Origin: an uncultured Traorella sp.
GTDB lineage: Bacteria > Bacillota_I > Bacilli_A > Erysipelotrichales > Erysipelotrichaceae
Length of the DNA: 14,036 nucleotides
Reading direction: 5' to 3'
NCBI GenBank assembly: GCA_945938205.1
Contig: CAMEUL010000010.1
Location: 1-14,036, forward strand
Of the stretch, positions 1-6,432 are shown one piece after another. Within the stretch, counting starts at the first letter, position 1. Each line of letters opens with the position of its first letter. A model generated the notes under the pieces. That model saw only the letters and a program-made list of their open reading frames with translations. It was not told the DNA's origin and did not search any database. Both the position numbers and the translations under genes were made by a program.

Positions 1-761
1 TATTGTTTGTTCTCAACAACGACCAATAAAATATCTTTGCGTTTTCTGGAAAAACTGCCTTCTGCATAAATAATCGTAGTTCCACGTTTTAAAACAGAAT
101 CGATTTTTTCAATGATTTCATCATAACGATTTGAAATAATATATACTGATTTCGTTTTCTGTCCGCCAAAGCTTAAAGCTTTATTGACCATGACAGAACT
201 GGAGTAAGAGAAAATCAGACCAATCAGTACAGCTTCCACAGAATATGTTGTGATCCCTAATATTACAGCTGCACTGTCTAAAATAAGACAAGCTTTCGAA
301 AGAGACATGTGAAGATGTTTCTCCATCAATAAAGCTATAACATCCATGCCTCCTGTACTGCTGCCAACTCTGAACACAATACCTGTTCCAAGACCAAATA
401 ACAGTCCTGAAAAAAGTGAAGCCAACATAATGTTTTCAGTGAGGTACAGATCCTGGCAACAATAAGTAAGCACGTTAAGAAAAATCGGATAAAAAATTGT
501 ACTGATGATCGTATTTAATACGAATTTTTTTCCGAGGAAAAAAGCACCAACAAAGAATAAAAGAACAGTGAGGATAGAAATAGTCAGAGAAATATCTAAG
601 AATGGGAAGATCGGATATAAGGCGACCACAACTCCCGCTAAACCACCCGACAGGATCTTGTTAGGAACTACAAAACATGAAACCGATACAGCAATCAGGA
701 AATTTCCCAACAAAATTTGAAGAAAGGGACTTATAAAGTTCTTAGAAAACAGACTTTTCAT
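1..761 (-). CDS. YitT-family membrane protein (DUF161/DUF2179), 3' end outside window
   Basis: Reading the minus strand from ATG at 761 gives 253 residues without a stop before the window edge; the family is usually about 280 residues, so only the C-terminal tail is missing. Several hydrophobic segments lie in the first 195 residues (about 12-32, 36-52, 56-76, 82-100, 112-130, 158-192). Typical family stretches are PNKILSGGLAGV (33-44) and FRVGSSTGGMDV (130-141). A soluble C-terminal DUF2179 domain starts near residue 201 (QKTKSVYIIS...). A Shine-Dalgarno AGAGGTGA (767-774, complement) lies 5 bases upstream of the ATG. The molecular function of YitT proteins is not established; they are thought to be integral membrane proteins. 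The gene is divergent from the sugar operon, and its promoter carries the same operator as that operon, which suggests co-regulation. Family assignment is confident; role is unknown. Confidence 0.9.
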   Translation of the reverse strand, partial: MKSLFSKNFISPFLQILLGNFLIAVSVSCFVVPNKILSGGLAGVVVALYPIFPFLDISLTISILTVLLFFVGAFFLGKKFVLNTIISTIFYPIFLNVLTYCCQDLYLTENIMLASLFSGLLFGLGTGIVFRVGSSTGGMDVIALLMEKHLHMSLSKACLILDSAAVILGITTYSVEAVLIGLIFSYSSSVMVNKALSFGGQKTKSVYIISNRYDEIIEKIDSVLKRGTTIIYAEGSFSRKRKDILLVVVENKQ

Positions 762-788
762 TATTATCACCTCTTTGCTGATAGAAAA

Positions 789-817
789 AATATAACCTGT
801 TATAACAAGATTGTCAA
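789..817 (-). promoter_or_regulatory. yitT promoter with embedded GntR-type operator
   Basis: On the minus strand a perfect -35 TTGACA (complement of 812-817) and a -10 TATATT (complement of 789-794) are separated by 17 bases. The spacer contains the palindrome TGTTATAACA at 798-807, 4 bases after the -35 and 3 bases before the -10. The expected transcript start is near 782, giving a 5' leader of about 20 bases with the ribosome binding site. A repressor on the palindrome would block RNA polymerase directly. Confidence 0.8.
798..807. promoter_or_regulatory. Operator copy 1, TGTTATAACA
   Basis: Perfect 10-bp palindrome inside the yitT promoter spacer. It has the symmetric GT..AC form typical of operators of HutC/UTRA-type GntR regulators, and such a regulator is the first gene of the divergent operon. 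Binding by that protein is inferred. Confidence 0.75.
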
Positions 818-972
818 TATCTTTGTTTAAATATAATAAAGATTTATTTTTACGATATACTAAAAGTGTAAAATATCCCTTTAAATAAGCATATAATGAT
901 ATTATTCATTTTTTCATTTACGTGATTTATCAGATTGTAAATTTAAAACATTTTTTGATATTTTATAGCATA

Positions 973-982
973 TGTTATAACA
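973..982. promoter_or_regulatory. Operator copy 2, TGTTATAACA (promoter-distal)
   Basis: Second perfect copy; here the symmetry extends to 12 bp (ATGTTATAACAT, 972-983), the best palindrome of the three. It lies 175 bp centre to centre from copy 1 and 85 bp from copy 3. No good promoter surrounds it (TTGATA at 955-960 has only a poor TAACAT partner), so an auxiliary role such as looping between the two promoter operators is likely. Confidence 0.65.
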
Positions 983-1014
983 TCTGTATAAAAAAATAGT
1001 GAAAAAATAAAAAA

Positions 1015-1028
1015 TAAAAGCGTTTACA
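1015..1028. promoter_or_regulatory. Candidate cre box (CcpA site)
   Basis: The 14-mer TAAAAGCGTTTACA fits the catabolite-responsive element consensus TGNAANCGNTNNCA with one mismatch (A for G at position 2). It lies 19 bases upstream of the operon -35, centred about 61 bases before the expected transcript start. That would tie the operon to carbon catabolite control; whether binding represses or activates from this place cannot be told. Confidence 0.5.
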
Positions 1029-1047
1029 TTTTTTTAATACAAAAGTA

Positions 1048-1076
1048 TTGACATGCATGTTATAACAAGTTATATT
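1048..1076 (+). promoter_or_regulatory. gntR-PTS operon promoter with embedded operator
   Basis: A perfect -35 TTGACA (1048-1053) and a -10 TATATT (1071-1076) are 17 bases apart. The spacer is 4 bases, then TGTTATAACA (1058-1067), then 3 bases: the same geometry as the divergent yitT promoter. The expected start is near 1083, with a leader of about 25 bases before the gntR ATG. The regulator gene comes first, so autoregulation is expected. Confidence 0.85.
1058..1067. promoter_or_regulatory. Operator copy 3, TGTTATAACA
   Basis: Perfect 10-bp palindrome in the spacer of the operon promoter; the flanks give ATGTTATAACAA. Occupancy by the GntR/UTRA protein should repress the whole sugar operon. 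Confidence 0.75.
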
Positions 1077-1107
1077 ATACATGTAACAGGTGGATAGGAG
1101 GAAAAAA

Positions 1108-1854
1108 ATGAGCAACCAAAGTCTAGACAAAACAAAAGATGTTCCAATATACTACCAGTTATATTTGATCCTGAAAGAAAAAATAGAAAATGGAGTTTAT
1201 CCGGAGAACTCAACGATTCCTTCAGAATCAGAAATTCAGAGTATGTATAATGTGAGCCGTATTACTGTTCGAAGAGCTATTACTGATTTAGAAAATGATG
1301 GTTATGTTAAAAAGAAAAAAGGATTGGGAGCTATAGTCTTAAAACGAAAAAAATACAAAGATTTGTTTGAGTTTAAAAGCTATAGTGATGAAGCAAAAGA
1401 AAAAGGAGAAATACCTGGCAATATCATCATTACTTGCAAAGAGGTTGAAGCCAATGTGCGAGTAAGCGAAAAGCTTGGTATTGAACCTGGAGATAAGGTA
1501 TGCTATCTGAAACGATTGCGTTTAAGAAATGGAAGGGTCACTGCTTTGCATGAAACTTACATCAGCCTTGAATTTGGCTTCAGAATTACCAATGATGATT
1601 TTGATGCAACAACATCTCTTTATGAATTTTATGAAGATCATGGTATTGAACTGGGATTTGCCAATGAAACAATCGAAGTGAAAATGCCAAATCATAATTT
1701 ACGTACTGAAATGTTTATGACTCAAAATGAACCAATTTTCTATCGTGAAAGAATTACATATGACATTCACGGAAAACCTATTGAATTTTCGCAAAACAAT
1801 AATAAAGCTGAACAGTATCGCTATTCATTACACATGGTAAAAAACAAAAAATAG
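1108..1854 (+). CDS. GntR-family transcriptional regulator, HutC/UTRA type
   Basis: The 248-residue length is usual for the HutC subfamily. The N-terminal winged helix-turn-helix covers about residues 12-80; its recognition part is IPSESEIQSMYNVSRITVRR (37-56), followed by the wing. A UTRA effector domain, which in this family binds small ligands, often sugar phosphates, fills about 95-240 (LKRLRLRNG, ETYISLEF, FYRERITYD). I chose ATG 1108 because AGGAGG at 1096-1101 sits 6 bases upstream; an in-frame GTG at 1090 would lie before that site. As first gene of the operon, and with three palindromes upstream, it is the probable repressor of the sugar genes, of itself and of yitT. The inducer is unknown, plausibly a phosphorylated intermediate of the pathway. 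Confidence 0.93.
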   Translation: MSNQSLDKTKDVPIYYQLYLILKEKIENGVYPENSTIPSESEIQSMYNVSRITVRRAITDLENDGYVKKKKGLGAIVLKRKKYKDLFEFKSYSDEAKEKGEIPGNIIITCKEVEANVRVSEKLGIEPGDKVCYLKRLRLRNGRVTALHETYISLEFGFRITNDDFDATTSLYEFYEDHGIELGFANETIEVKMPNHNLRTEMFMTQNEPIFYRERITYDIHGKPIEFSQNNNKAEQYRYSLHMVKNKK

Positions 1855-1868
1855 TAAGGAGATCAGTT

Positions 1869-2603
1869 ATGAAAATGTATGATGTCCATGCTCATCTCGG
1901 AAAAACAAGTTCTGGTGAGGAGAACAGCGCTTCTTTACTTGTCGAGGATCTAAAAAAGTATGGAGTCGAAAAAGTCGGCATCAGCAGTTTATCTGGGACC
2001 AGTACAAGAGTACAAAATGATTTGGTATATGATGCTATGTGCCAATTCCCTGATGTAGTCAGAGGTTATGCTTTCATTAATCCAAAAGCACCAGATGCTT
2101 TGGAAGAAATTGACCTTTGCTTAGGAAAGTACAAAATGCAGGGAGTTAAATTCCATCCATGGAAACACGGTTATTATTGTGATAACTGTCCTCAGATTGA
2201 CGATGTGCTGACAGCTATTGAAAAGTATGGGGTACATGTTCAGGTGCATGTAGGGACAAGTCCTCTATGTACGCCTTTTCCTTGGATCGATTACGCCAAA
2301 AAGCATCCTAACTTGAGATTCCTGTTTACTCACATGGGCTGTCGTGAATTTGGCTTCAGTACAATTGAAGCTGTAAAAGATGTTGAAAATATCTGGCTTG
2401 AAACATCTTGCCAGAATGAAGCAGAAAATCTTTTGAAGGCAGCACGTGAAATCGGATCTAAGAGAATCGTATTTGGTACTGATTGGCCATATAAGCCAAC
2501 CAATGTTGAAATTGATAAAATTAAGTTATTAGGTTTCAGTGAAGAAGAATTAGAAGATGTTTTCTATAAAAATGCCGAATATTTATGGACAGCAAAAAAA
2601 TAA
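1869..2603 (+). CDS. Amidohydrolase family 2 metal-dependent hydrolase (paralogue 1, complete active site)
   Basis: A 244-residue TIM-barrel protein of the amidohydrolase-2 type (COG2159-like; ACMSD and lactonase relatives). Metal and catalytic residues look intact: HAH (H7, H9) on strand 1, a histidine in KFHPW (H96), H127 in QVHVG, H155 in FTHMG and D205 in FGTDWP. The family hydrolyses or decarboxylates cyclic and carboxylated substrates, so a lactone or ring opening of a sugar derivative is possible here, but the substrate is unknown. No signal peptide, so cytoplasmic. It follows gntR by 14 bases with Shine-Dalgarno TAAGGAG (1855-1861). A second, diverged copy lies in the same operon at 4749. 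Confidence 0.88.
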   Translation: MKMYDVHAHLGKTSSGEENSASLLVEDLKKYGVEKVGISSLSGTSTRVQNDLVYDAMCQFPDVVRGYAFINPKAPDALEEIDLCLGKYKMQGVKFHPWKHGYYCDNCPQIDDVLTAIEKYGVHVQVHVGTSPLCTPFPWIDYAKKHPNLRFLFTHMGCREFGFSTIEAVKDVENIWLETSCQNEAENLLKAAREIGSKRIVFGTDWPYKPTNVEIDKIKLLGFSEEELEDVFYKNAEYLWTAKK

Positions 2604-2629
2604 AAATACTGCTGGAAAGGTGACAGATT

Positions 2630-3124
2630 ATGAAAATTACAACAATGAGAATTGACGATCGACTTATTCACGGGCAGATCGTTACTACTTGGATCACTTA
2701 CGCAAAAGCTAAACAGATCATGGTAGTTGACGATAAGGCTGCAGGTGATAAAATGCAGCAAATGCTGTTGAAATTTGCAGTTCCAAATGGTATCAATTTA
2801 CTCATCTTAACAAAAGAGGATGCTATTAAAACGTTACAAGAAGATCAAAGTGATACACCAACTTTGTTGATGATTCGAAATCCTCATGAAGCGAATGCTT
2901 TTATTGAAATGGGATTTGAAATTCCTGTCATCAATGTTGGAAATATCAGCAATTCAAAATCAGTGACAGGTAGAAGAAAAATGATGGATTACATTTACTT
3001 TGAAGAAGCAGATGTAAAAGCATTACAGTCATTGAATGATAAAGGCATCAAACTAGAAGTTCGTGCTATTCCTACTGAAAAACCAGTAGATGCGATGACA
3101 CTTGTTAACAAATATATAAATTAA
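2630..3124 (+). CDS. PTS mannose/sorbose-family EIIB component
   Basis: A 164-residue protein with the family N-terminus MRIDDRLIHGQIVTTW. His14 in LIHGQ is the expected phosphorylation site, receiving phosphate from EIIA and passing it to the incoming sugar. The rest (VVDDKAA, VNVGNIS, YIYFEEADVKAL) fits the PTSIIB_sorb domain (full family length). Shine-Dalgarno AAAGGTGA (2616-2623) lies 6 bases before the ATG. EIIC and EIID follow immediately, and the EIIA gene is far downstream at 7235, so all four components are present as separate polypeptides. Mannose-family PTSs take up hexoses, amino sugars, sugar-amine adducts and other compounds, so the family does not fix the substrate. Confidence 0.95.
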   Translation: MKITTMRIDDRLIHGQIVTTWITYAKAKQIMVVDDKAAGDKMQQMLLKFAVPNGINLLILTKEDAIKTLQEDQSDTPTLLMIRNPHEANAFIEMGFEIPVINVGNISNSKSVTGRRKMMDYIYFEEADVKALQSLNDKGIKLEVRAIPTEKPVDAMTLVNKYIN

Positions 3125-3143
3125 TAATAATTAGGAGGTAATT

Positions 3144-3890
3144 ATGGATCTTTTATTAAAAGCAATAATGGTTGGAATTATTGTCTGGATTGGATTTTTA
3201 GATAAAGCATTTTTACATACATTTATTTATCGACCAGTTTGTATTGGACCACTCGTAGGACTTGTTTTTGGTGATTTGAAAACAGGACTTGAAGTCGGAG
3301 TTTCAATCGAATTGATGTTCTTAGCTGTTGTTTGGGTTGGGGTTGCTATTCCGCCTGATGAAACATTAAGTGCTGGTATTGCTGCTGCATTTGCTTGTAT
3401 TGCCGGAGATGCCAGTGTAGGTATCGCTACTGCTCTTCCACTTGCAATCGTTGGACAGATGTTCCGTCAGACTCGTAACTCTACAATTTATGAAGTTACT
3501 CAGAGATTAGTTGAAAAAGCTGCTGCTAAAGCTGATTATAAAGGAATTATTGTTTGGACTTCTATTATCCCAAGCTTTATTGAAGGTTTATTGTTTGGTC
3601 TTCCAGCATTCGTTGCTGTTTACTTTGGAGCTGAATACGTTCAGGCATTTATTGACTTCGTACCAGAAAACGTTATTGCAGGTTTAGCTGCAGGTGGTGG
3701 ATTGATCGGTGCAGTCGGAGTTGCCTTGTTATTAGGAACTATCAAGAACAAAGAATTATGGCCATATTTCTTGGTTGGATTCTTCTTCGCTTCATATTTA
3801 GGAGTAAACACAATTGGAGTAGGTATTATAGCAGTTGTTGCTGTTATGCTGAACTTCATTTCTGATAAGCAGAAAGAGAAAAATGCATAA
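3144..3890 (+). CDS. PTS mannose/sorbose-family EIIC permease
   Basis: A 248-residue, strongly hydrophobic protein of the EII-Sor family, of usual size. Recognisable parts are the N-terminal FIYRPVCIGPLVGLVFGDLKTGLEVGVSIELMF region (about 27-60, the conserved RP...GP..GL..GD...G...G...EL pattern) and the later AAGGGLIGAVG segment. Together with EIID it forms the membrane channel that moves the sugar while it is phosphorylated by EIIB. A strong AGGAGGT site (3133-3139) precedes the ATG. It sits between EIIB and EIID in the usual order. Substrate specificity cannot be read from the sequence. Confidence 0.94.
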   Translation: MDLLLKAIMVGIIVWIGFLDKAFLHTFIYRPVCIGPLVGLVFGDLKTGLEVGVSIELMFLAVVWVGVAIPPDETLSAGIAAAFACIAGDASVGIATALPLAIVGQMFRQTRNSTIYEVTQRLVEKAAAKADYKGIIVWTSIIPSFIEGLLFGLPAFVAVYFGAEYVQAFIDFVPENVIAGLAAGGGLIGAVGVALLLGTIKNKELWPYFLVGFFFASYLGVNTIGVGIIAVVAVMLNFISDKQKEKNA

Positions 3891-3904
3891 GGAGGATTAC
3901 AGAA

Positions 3905-4723
3905 ATGTCTAAAGAAATTACTAAGTCTGATTTATGGAAAGTATTCTGGCTTTCTATGGGTATTGAAAGTGGTTGCAGTACTACAAAACAGGAAGCTCCA
4001 GGATTTGCTCAGGGGTTGATCCCAGTTATTGAAAAAGTATATGATGATCCACAGGATAAAGCAGATGCTTATTCACGTCATATGGAATTATTCTTGACAG
4101 AAGGTCGTGTTGCTTTCTTCTGCGTTGGTGTTGCTGCTTCAATGGAAGAACAGTATGCTAAAGCAAAAGACTTCGATCCAGATTCAATCAATGCAGTAAA
4201 AGTTGCTTTGATGGGACCTTTAGCTGGTGTTGGTGATTCACTGATCCACGGTACTTTACGTCCAATTATGGCTGGTTTAGCTTGCTCTCTGATTACTGCA
4301 AGCGGATATACAAGTCCATTAGGAACTCTTCTGTTCTTGTTAGTTATGACTACAACAGTTATGGTTGTACGTTACTTTGGAGTTTTCAAAGGTTACGAAT
4401 TAGGTTTATCTCTTGTTGAAGGAATGCAGGAAGGTGGATTCTTAGACAAGTTAACAAAATATGCTGCTATCGCTGCATTCATTGTCTGCGGTGGATTCAT
4501 TTCTTCACTGGTATGGTGTACAATTCCTATTGAATTCGTAAATGGTGATACTGTAGTAAGCTTACAGGAAACTTTTGATGGATTAATGCCAAACTTAGTT
4601 CCTTTGATTTATACATTGATCATGTACTGGGCAATTAACAAAAAGAAAATTAATCCAGTATTGCTCATGGTATTAACAATGGTTCTTGGTGTAATTGGAG
4701 TATACGCAGGATTCTTAGCTTAA
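3905..4723 (+). CDS. PTS mannose-family EIID component
   Basis: A 272-residue EIID protein. Typical landmarks: LWKVFWLSM near the N-terminus, GFAQGLIPVIEKVYDD, RHMELFLTEGRVAFFCVGVAASMEEQ, and the hallmark ALMGPLAGVGDSLIHGTLRPIMAG (about 106-129); hydrophobic segments follow and the chain ends in a membrane anchor. The segment that usually reads N-x-E-R-M-Q is altered here (ESGCSTTKQEAPGFAQ), so the protein is a diverged member, compatible with an unusual substrate. Shine-Dalgarno AAGGAGGA overlaps the stop codon of EIIC. EIID acts with EIIC in the membrane. Confidence 0.95.
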   Translation: MSKEITKSDLWKVFWLSMGIESGCSTTKQEAPGFAQGLIPVIEKVYDDPQDKADAYSRHMELFLTEGRVAFFCVGVAASMEEQYAKAKDFDPDSINAVKVALMGPLAGVGDSLIHGTLRPIMAGLACSLITASGYTSPLGTLLFLLVMTTTVMVVRYFGVFKGYELGLSLVEGMQEGGFLDKLTKYAAIAAFIVCGGFISSLVWCTIPIEFVNGDTVVSLQETFDGLMPNLVPLIYTLIMYWAINKKKINPVLLMVLTMVLGVIGVYAGFLA

Positions 4724-4748
4724 TTAATTATTAGATAGGAGTAATATT

Positions 4749-5480
4749 ATGTTTGATTTTCACTCTCATTTGAGAAGAGACCCGATAACTAAAGAATATG
4801 AAATTGAAGCTTTATTGGCTGATATGGAAGCCAATAAGATTGATTGCCGCATGATTTCTACTGTTGAAGGTAAAAGCACATCAGCACAAAACGATATGAT
4901 CATTGATCTCGTAAAACAGTATCCTGATAAATTGGTTGGTTGTGCTGTTATCAATCCAAAAGAGGATGATAGTGTTGAAGAAATGAAACGTGTTTGCATG
5001 CATAAAGAAATTAAGGCTATTGAATTAGATTCAATGGAACATGGTTATCTTCCTGAAAAACTTGAATACAATATTAACCCTATTCTTGAAATTGCTGACG
5101 AAAACAACATCATTGTTAAATTGTTCACTGGTTGGGGTGCAAGAACTGCACCCCAGCAGTGGAAAAAATATGTTGAAAAATTTCCAAATGTAAAATTTGT
5201 AATTCTTCACATTGGCGGAATTGACTTCGGTTATGGAAGCATTGATTTTGCTAAACAGTATGATAATGTTTATTTTGAAACATCTAATCAGACAGAAATT
5301 CAGATTTTACATAGAGCTTTTAATGAACTGCCTTTTGAAAGATTTGTCTTTGGATCAAATTATCCTGAACAGTTCACATATTGCTCAATTCACACATTTG
5401 ACTGCTTGGATTTTACAGAAGAGCAGAAAGAAGATTTATATCAAAAAAATGCTGAGAAATTACTCGGCATTAATGGGTGA
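4749..5480 (+). CDS. Amidohydrolase family 2 protein, paralogue 2 with altered active site
   Basis: A 243-residue homologue of the amidohydrolase at 1869 (shared S-T-S-x-x-Q-N-D, VINPK/FINPK, HGY, E-T-S-x-Q and YxKNAE segments). It keeps HSH (H5, H7) and H154 (ILHIG). However, the H127 equivalent is Phe126 (KLFTG), the KFHPW segment is IELDS, and the catalytic Asp of GTDWP is Asn204 (GSNYP). Normal metal-dependent hydrolysis is therefore doubtful. It could be a partner subunit, a ligand-binding protein or an enzyme with different chemistry. Reading frame and size are intact, with AGGAG before the ATG, so this is not simple decay. It lies directly after EIID and adjoins the isomerase-like gene. 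Confidence 0.85.
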   Translation: MFDFHSHLRRDPITKEYEIEALLADMEANKIDCRMISTVEGKSTSAQNDMIIDLVKQYPDKLVGCAVINPKEDDSVEEMKRVCMHKEIKAIELDSMEHGYLPEKLEYNINPILEIADENNIIVKLFTGWGARTAPQQWKKYVEKFPNVKFVILHIGGIDFGYGSIDFAKQYDNVYFETSNQTEIQILHRAFNELPFERFVFGSNYPEQFTYCSIHTFDCLDFTEEQKEDLYQKNAEKLLGING

Positions 5481-5485
5481 ATGAA

Positions 5486-6430
5486 ATGAGTAGGGAAAGC
5501 GAAACAAAAAATTATTTGCCTCAAAACCAATGGCAGGCATTCGATGATATTGTAGAAGGCAGAGTGCTGGGAGCCAGTACTCACATTCGTATGATTGGTG
5601 AAATGATCAAGGCTATTGCTCATGAGTTCCAGGAAGACCAGATCAAGGAATGCGTTAAGCAAGTATGTGGTTATTTTATTGAAACAAGAGGAAAAAGCAG
5701 TTATGCCATCATTACAGCTTGCAATATCATGATGAAACCAGTTTTGGAAGCTGAGGAAAATGTGAAAGAAGTAGCAATAAAAAGTGTAGAAAACTATATT
5801 GAAAATTCAAAAAAAGACACAGAAAATATTTTAGAATATACAAAAAGATTATGTCATAACTTTAAGACTGTTATGATCTTTGATTATTCAAGTACTGTTG
5901 AAAAAGCAATTTGTCATATTCAGGAACCTTTGAAGGTATATGTGCCAGAAAGTAGAGCAATTGATGGTGGAAAACCATTTGTCAATGCTTTAGTGAAAGC
6001 AGGTCATCAGGTTCACGTAATTCTGGATGCTGCGATGCTTTCTGTTTTAGATGAATGTGATGCTGCCTTTATTGGTGCTGAAACGTTCTATCCAGACGGT
6101 ACAGCATTTAATACGATTGGCTCAGATATTCTTGCAGAGTTATGTTATATGCATAATGTGCCATATTATGTTTTGACACCGCTTTTAAAGGTGGATGTCA
6201 GATCTGTCGTTGGTATTTACAAGCAAACATTAGTTCATGATCTAAAGGATAAAATTGCTGAAAATTGGACAGACGTAAATATTGAAACTGTCGATTTTGA
6301 GGGAATTGAACTTGTTGGCGTAAATCCAAAATACATAACAGGATATGTATGTGAAAATGGAATTATCCCAACTTATTCGTTATATCAGGAAGCCATTAAA
6401 TATAACGATAGAATTAATGGAGGAATGTAA
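5486..6430 (+). CDS. eIF2B-alpha/MtnA-like sugar-phosphate isomerase homologue
   Basis: With ATG 5486 the protein has 314 residues and belongs to the eIF-2B alpha/beta/delta-like superfamily, which includes methylthioribose-1-phosphate isomerase and ribose-1,5-bisphosphate isomerase. The C-terminal Rossmann-like half shows VPESR (153-157), LDAAM (D181 is the conserved acid), DAAFIGAETFYPDGT and the IGSDILAELCYMHNVPYYV region. Where MtnA and R15P isomerase have the catalytic Cys (ILTHCN), this protein reads MIFDYS, with Asp133 in the Cys position, so the chemistry may differ. Start choice: GTG 5477 overlaps the upstream stop codon but has no good ribosome site; GGGTGA (5475-5480) is 5 bases before ATG 5486. 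The context (PTS before, BtpA and transketolase after) points to aldose-ketose isomerisation of a phosphosugar, not to translation. Confidence 0.82.
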   Translation: MSRESETKNYLPQNQWQAFDDIVEGRVLGASTHIRMIGEMIKAIAHEFQEDQIKECVKQVCGYFIETRGKSSYAIITACNIMMKPVLEAEENVKEVAIKSVENYIENSKKDTENILEYTKRLCHNFKTVMIFDYSSTVEKAICHIQEPLKVYVPESRAIDGGKPFVNALVKAGHQVHVILDAAMLSVLDECDAAFIGAETFYPDGTAFNTIGSDILAELCYMHNVPYYVLTPLLKVDVRSVVGIYKQTLVHDLKDKIAENWTDVNIETVDFEGIELVGVNPKYITGYVCENGIIPTYSLYQEAIKYNDRINGGM

Positions 6431-6432
6431 AA

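Larger units (their letters stand above)
762..1107. promoter_or_regulatory. Divergent intergenic control region
   Basis: This 346-base, very A/T-rich stretch between yitT and the gntR operon holds no credible gene. It contains two back-to-back promoters, three copies of a 10-bp palindrome and a cre-like box, each listed separately. I found nothing convincing in the remaining part (about 818-965) beyond A/T-rich sequence. Confidence 0.85.

Noticed and set aside
505..720. 71-codon plus-strand frame at the left end
   Set aside because: It runs opposite to the YitT coding frame, which has clear family motifs and a ribosome site; the plus frame has none.
1015..1028. cre box as proven CcpA site
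   Set aside because: One mismatch and no second site; kept as a candidate only.
5212..5484. Open frame of 90 codons on the plus strand inside the second amidohydrolase gene
   Set aside because: It is an alternative frame of a well-supported gene with conserved motifs, and its product lacks any recognisable domain.
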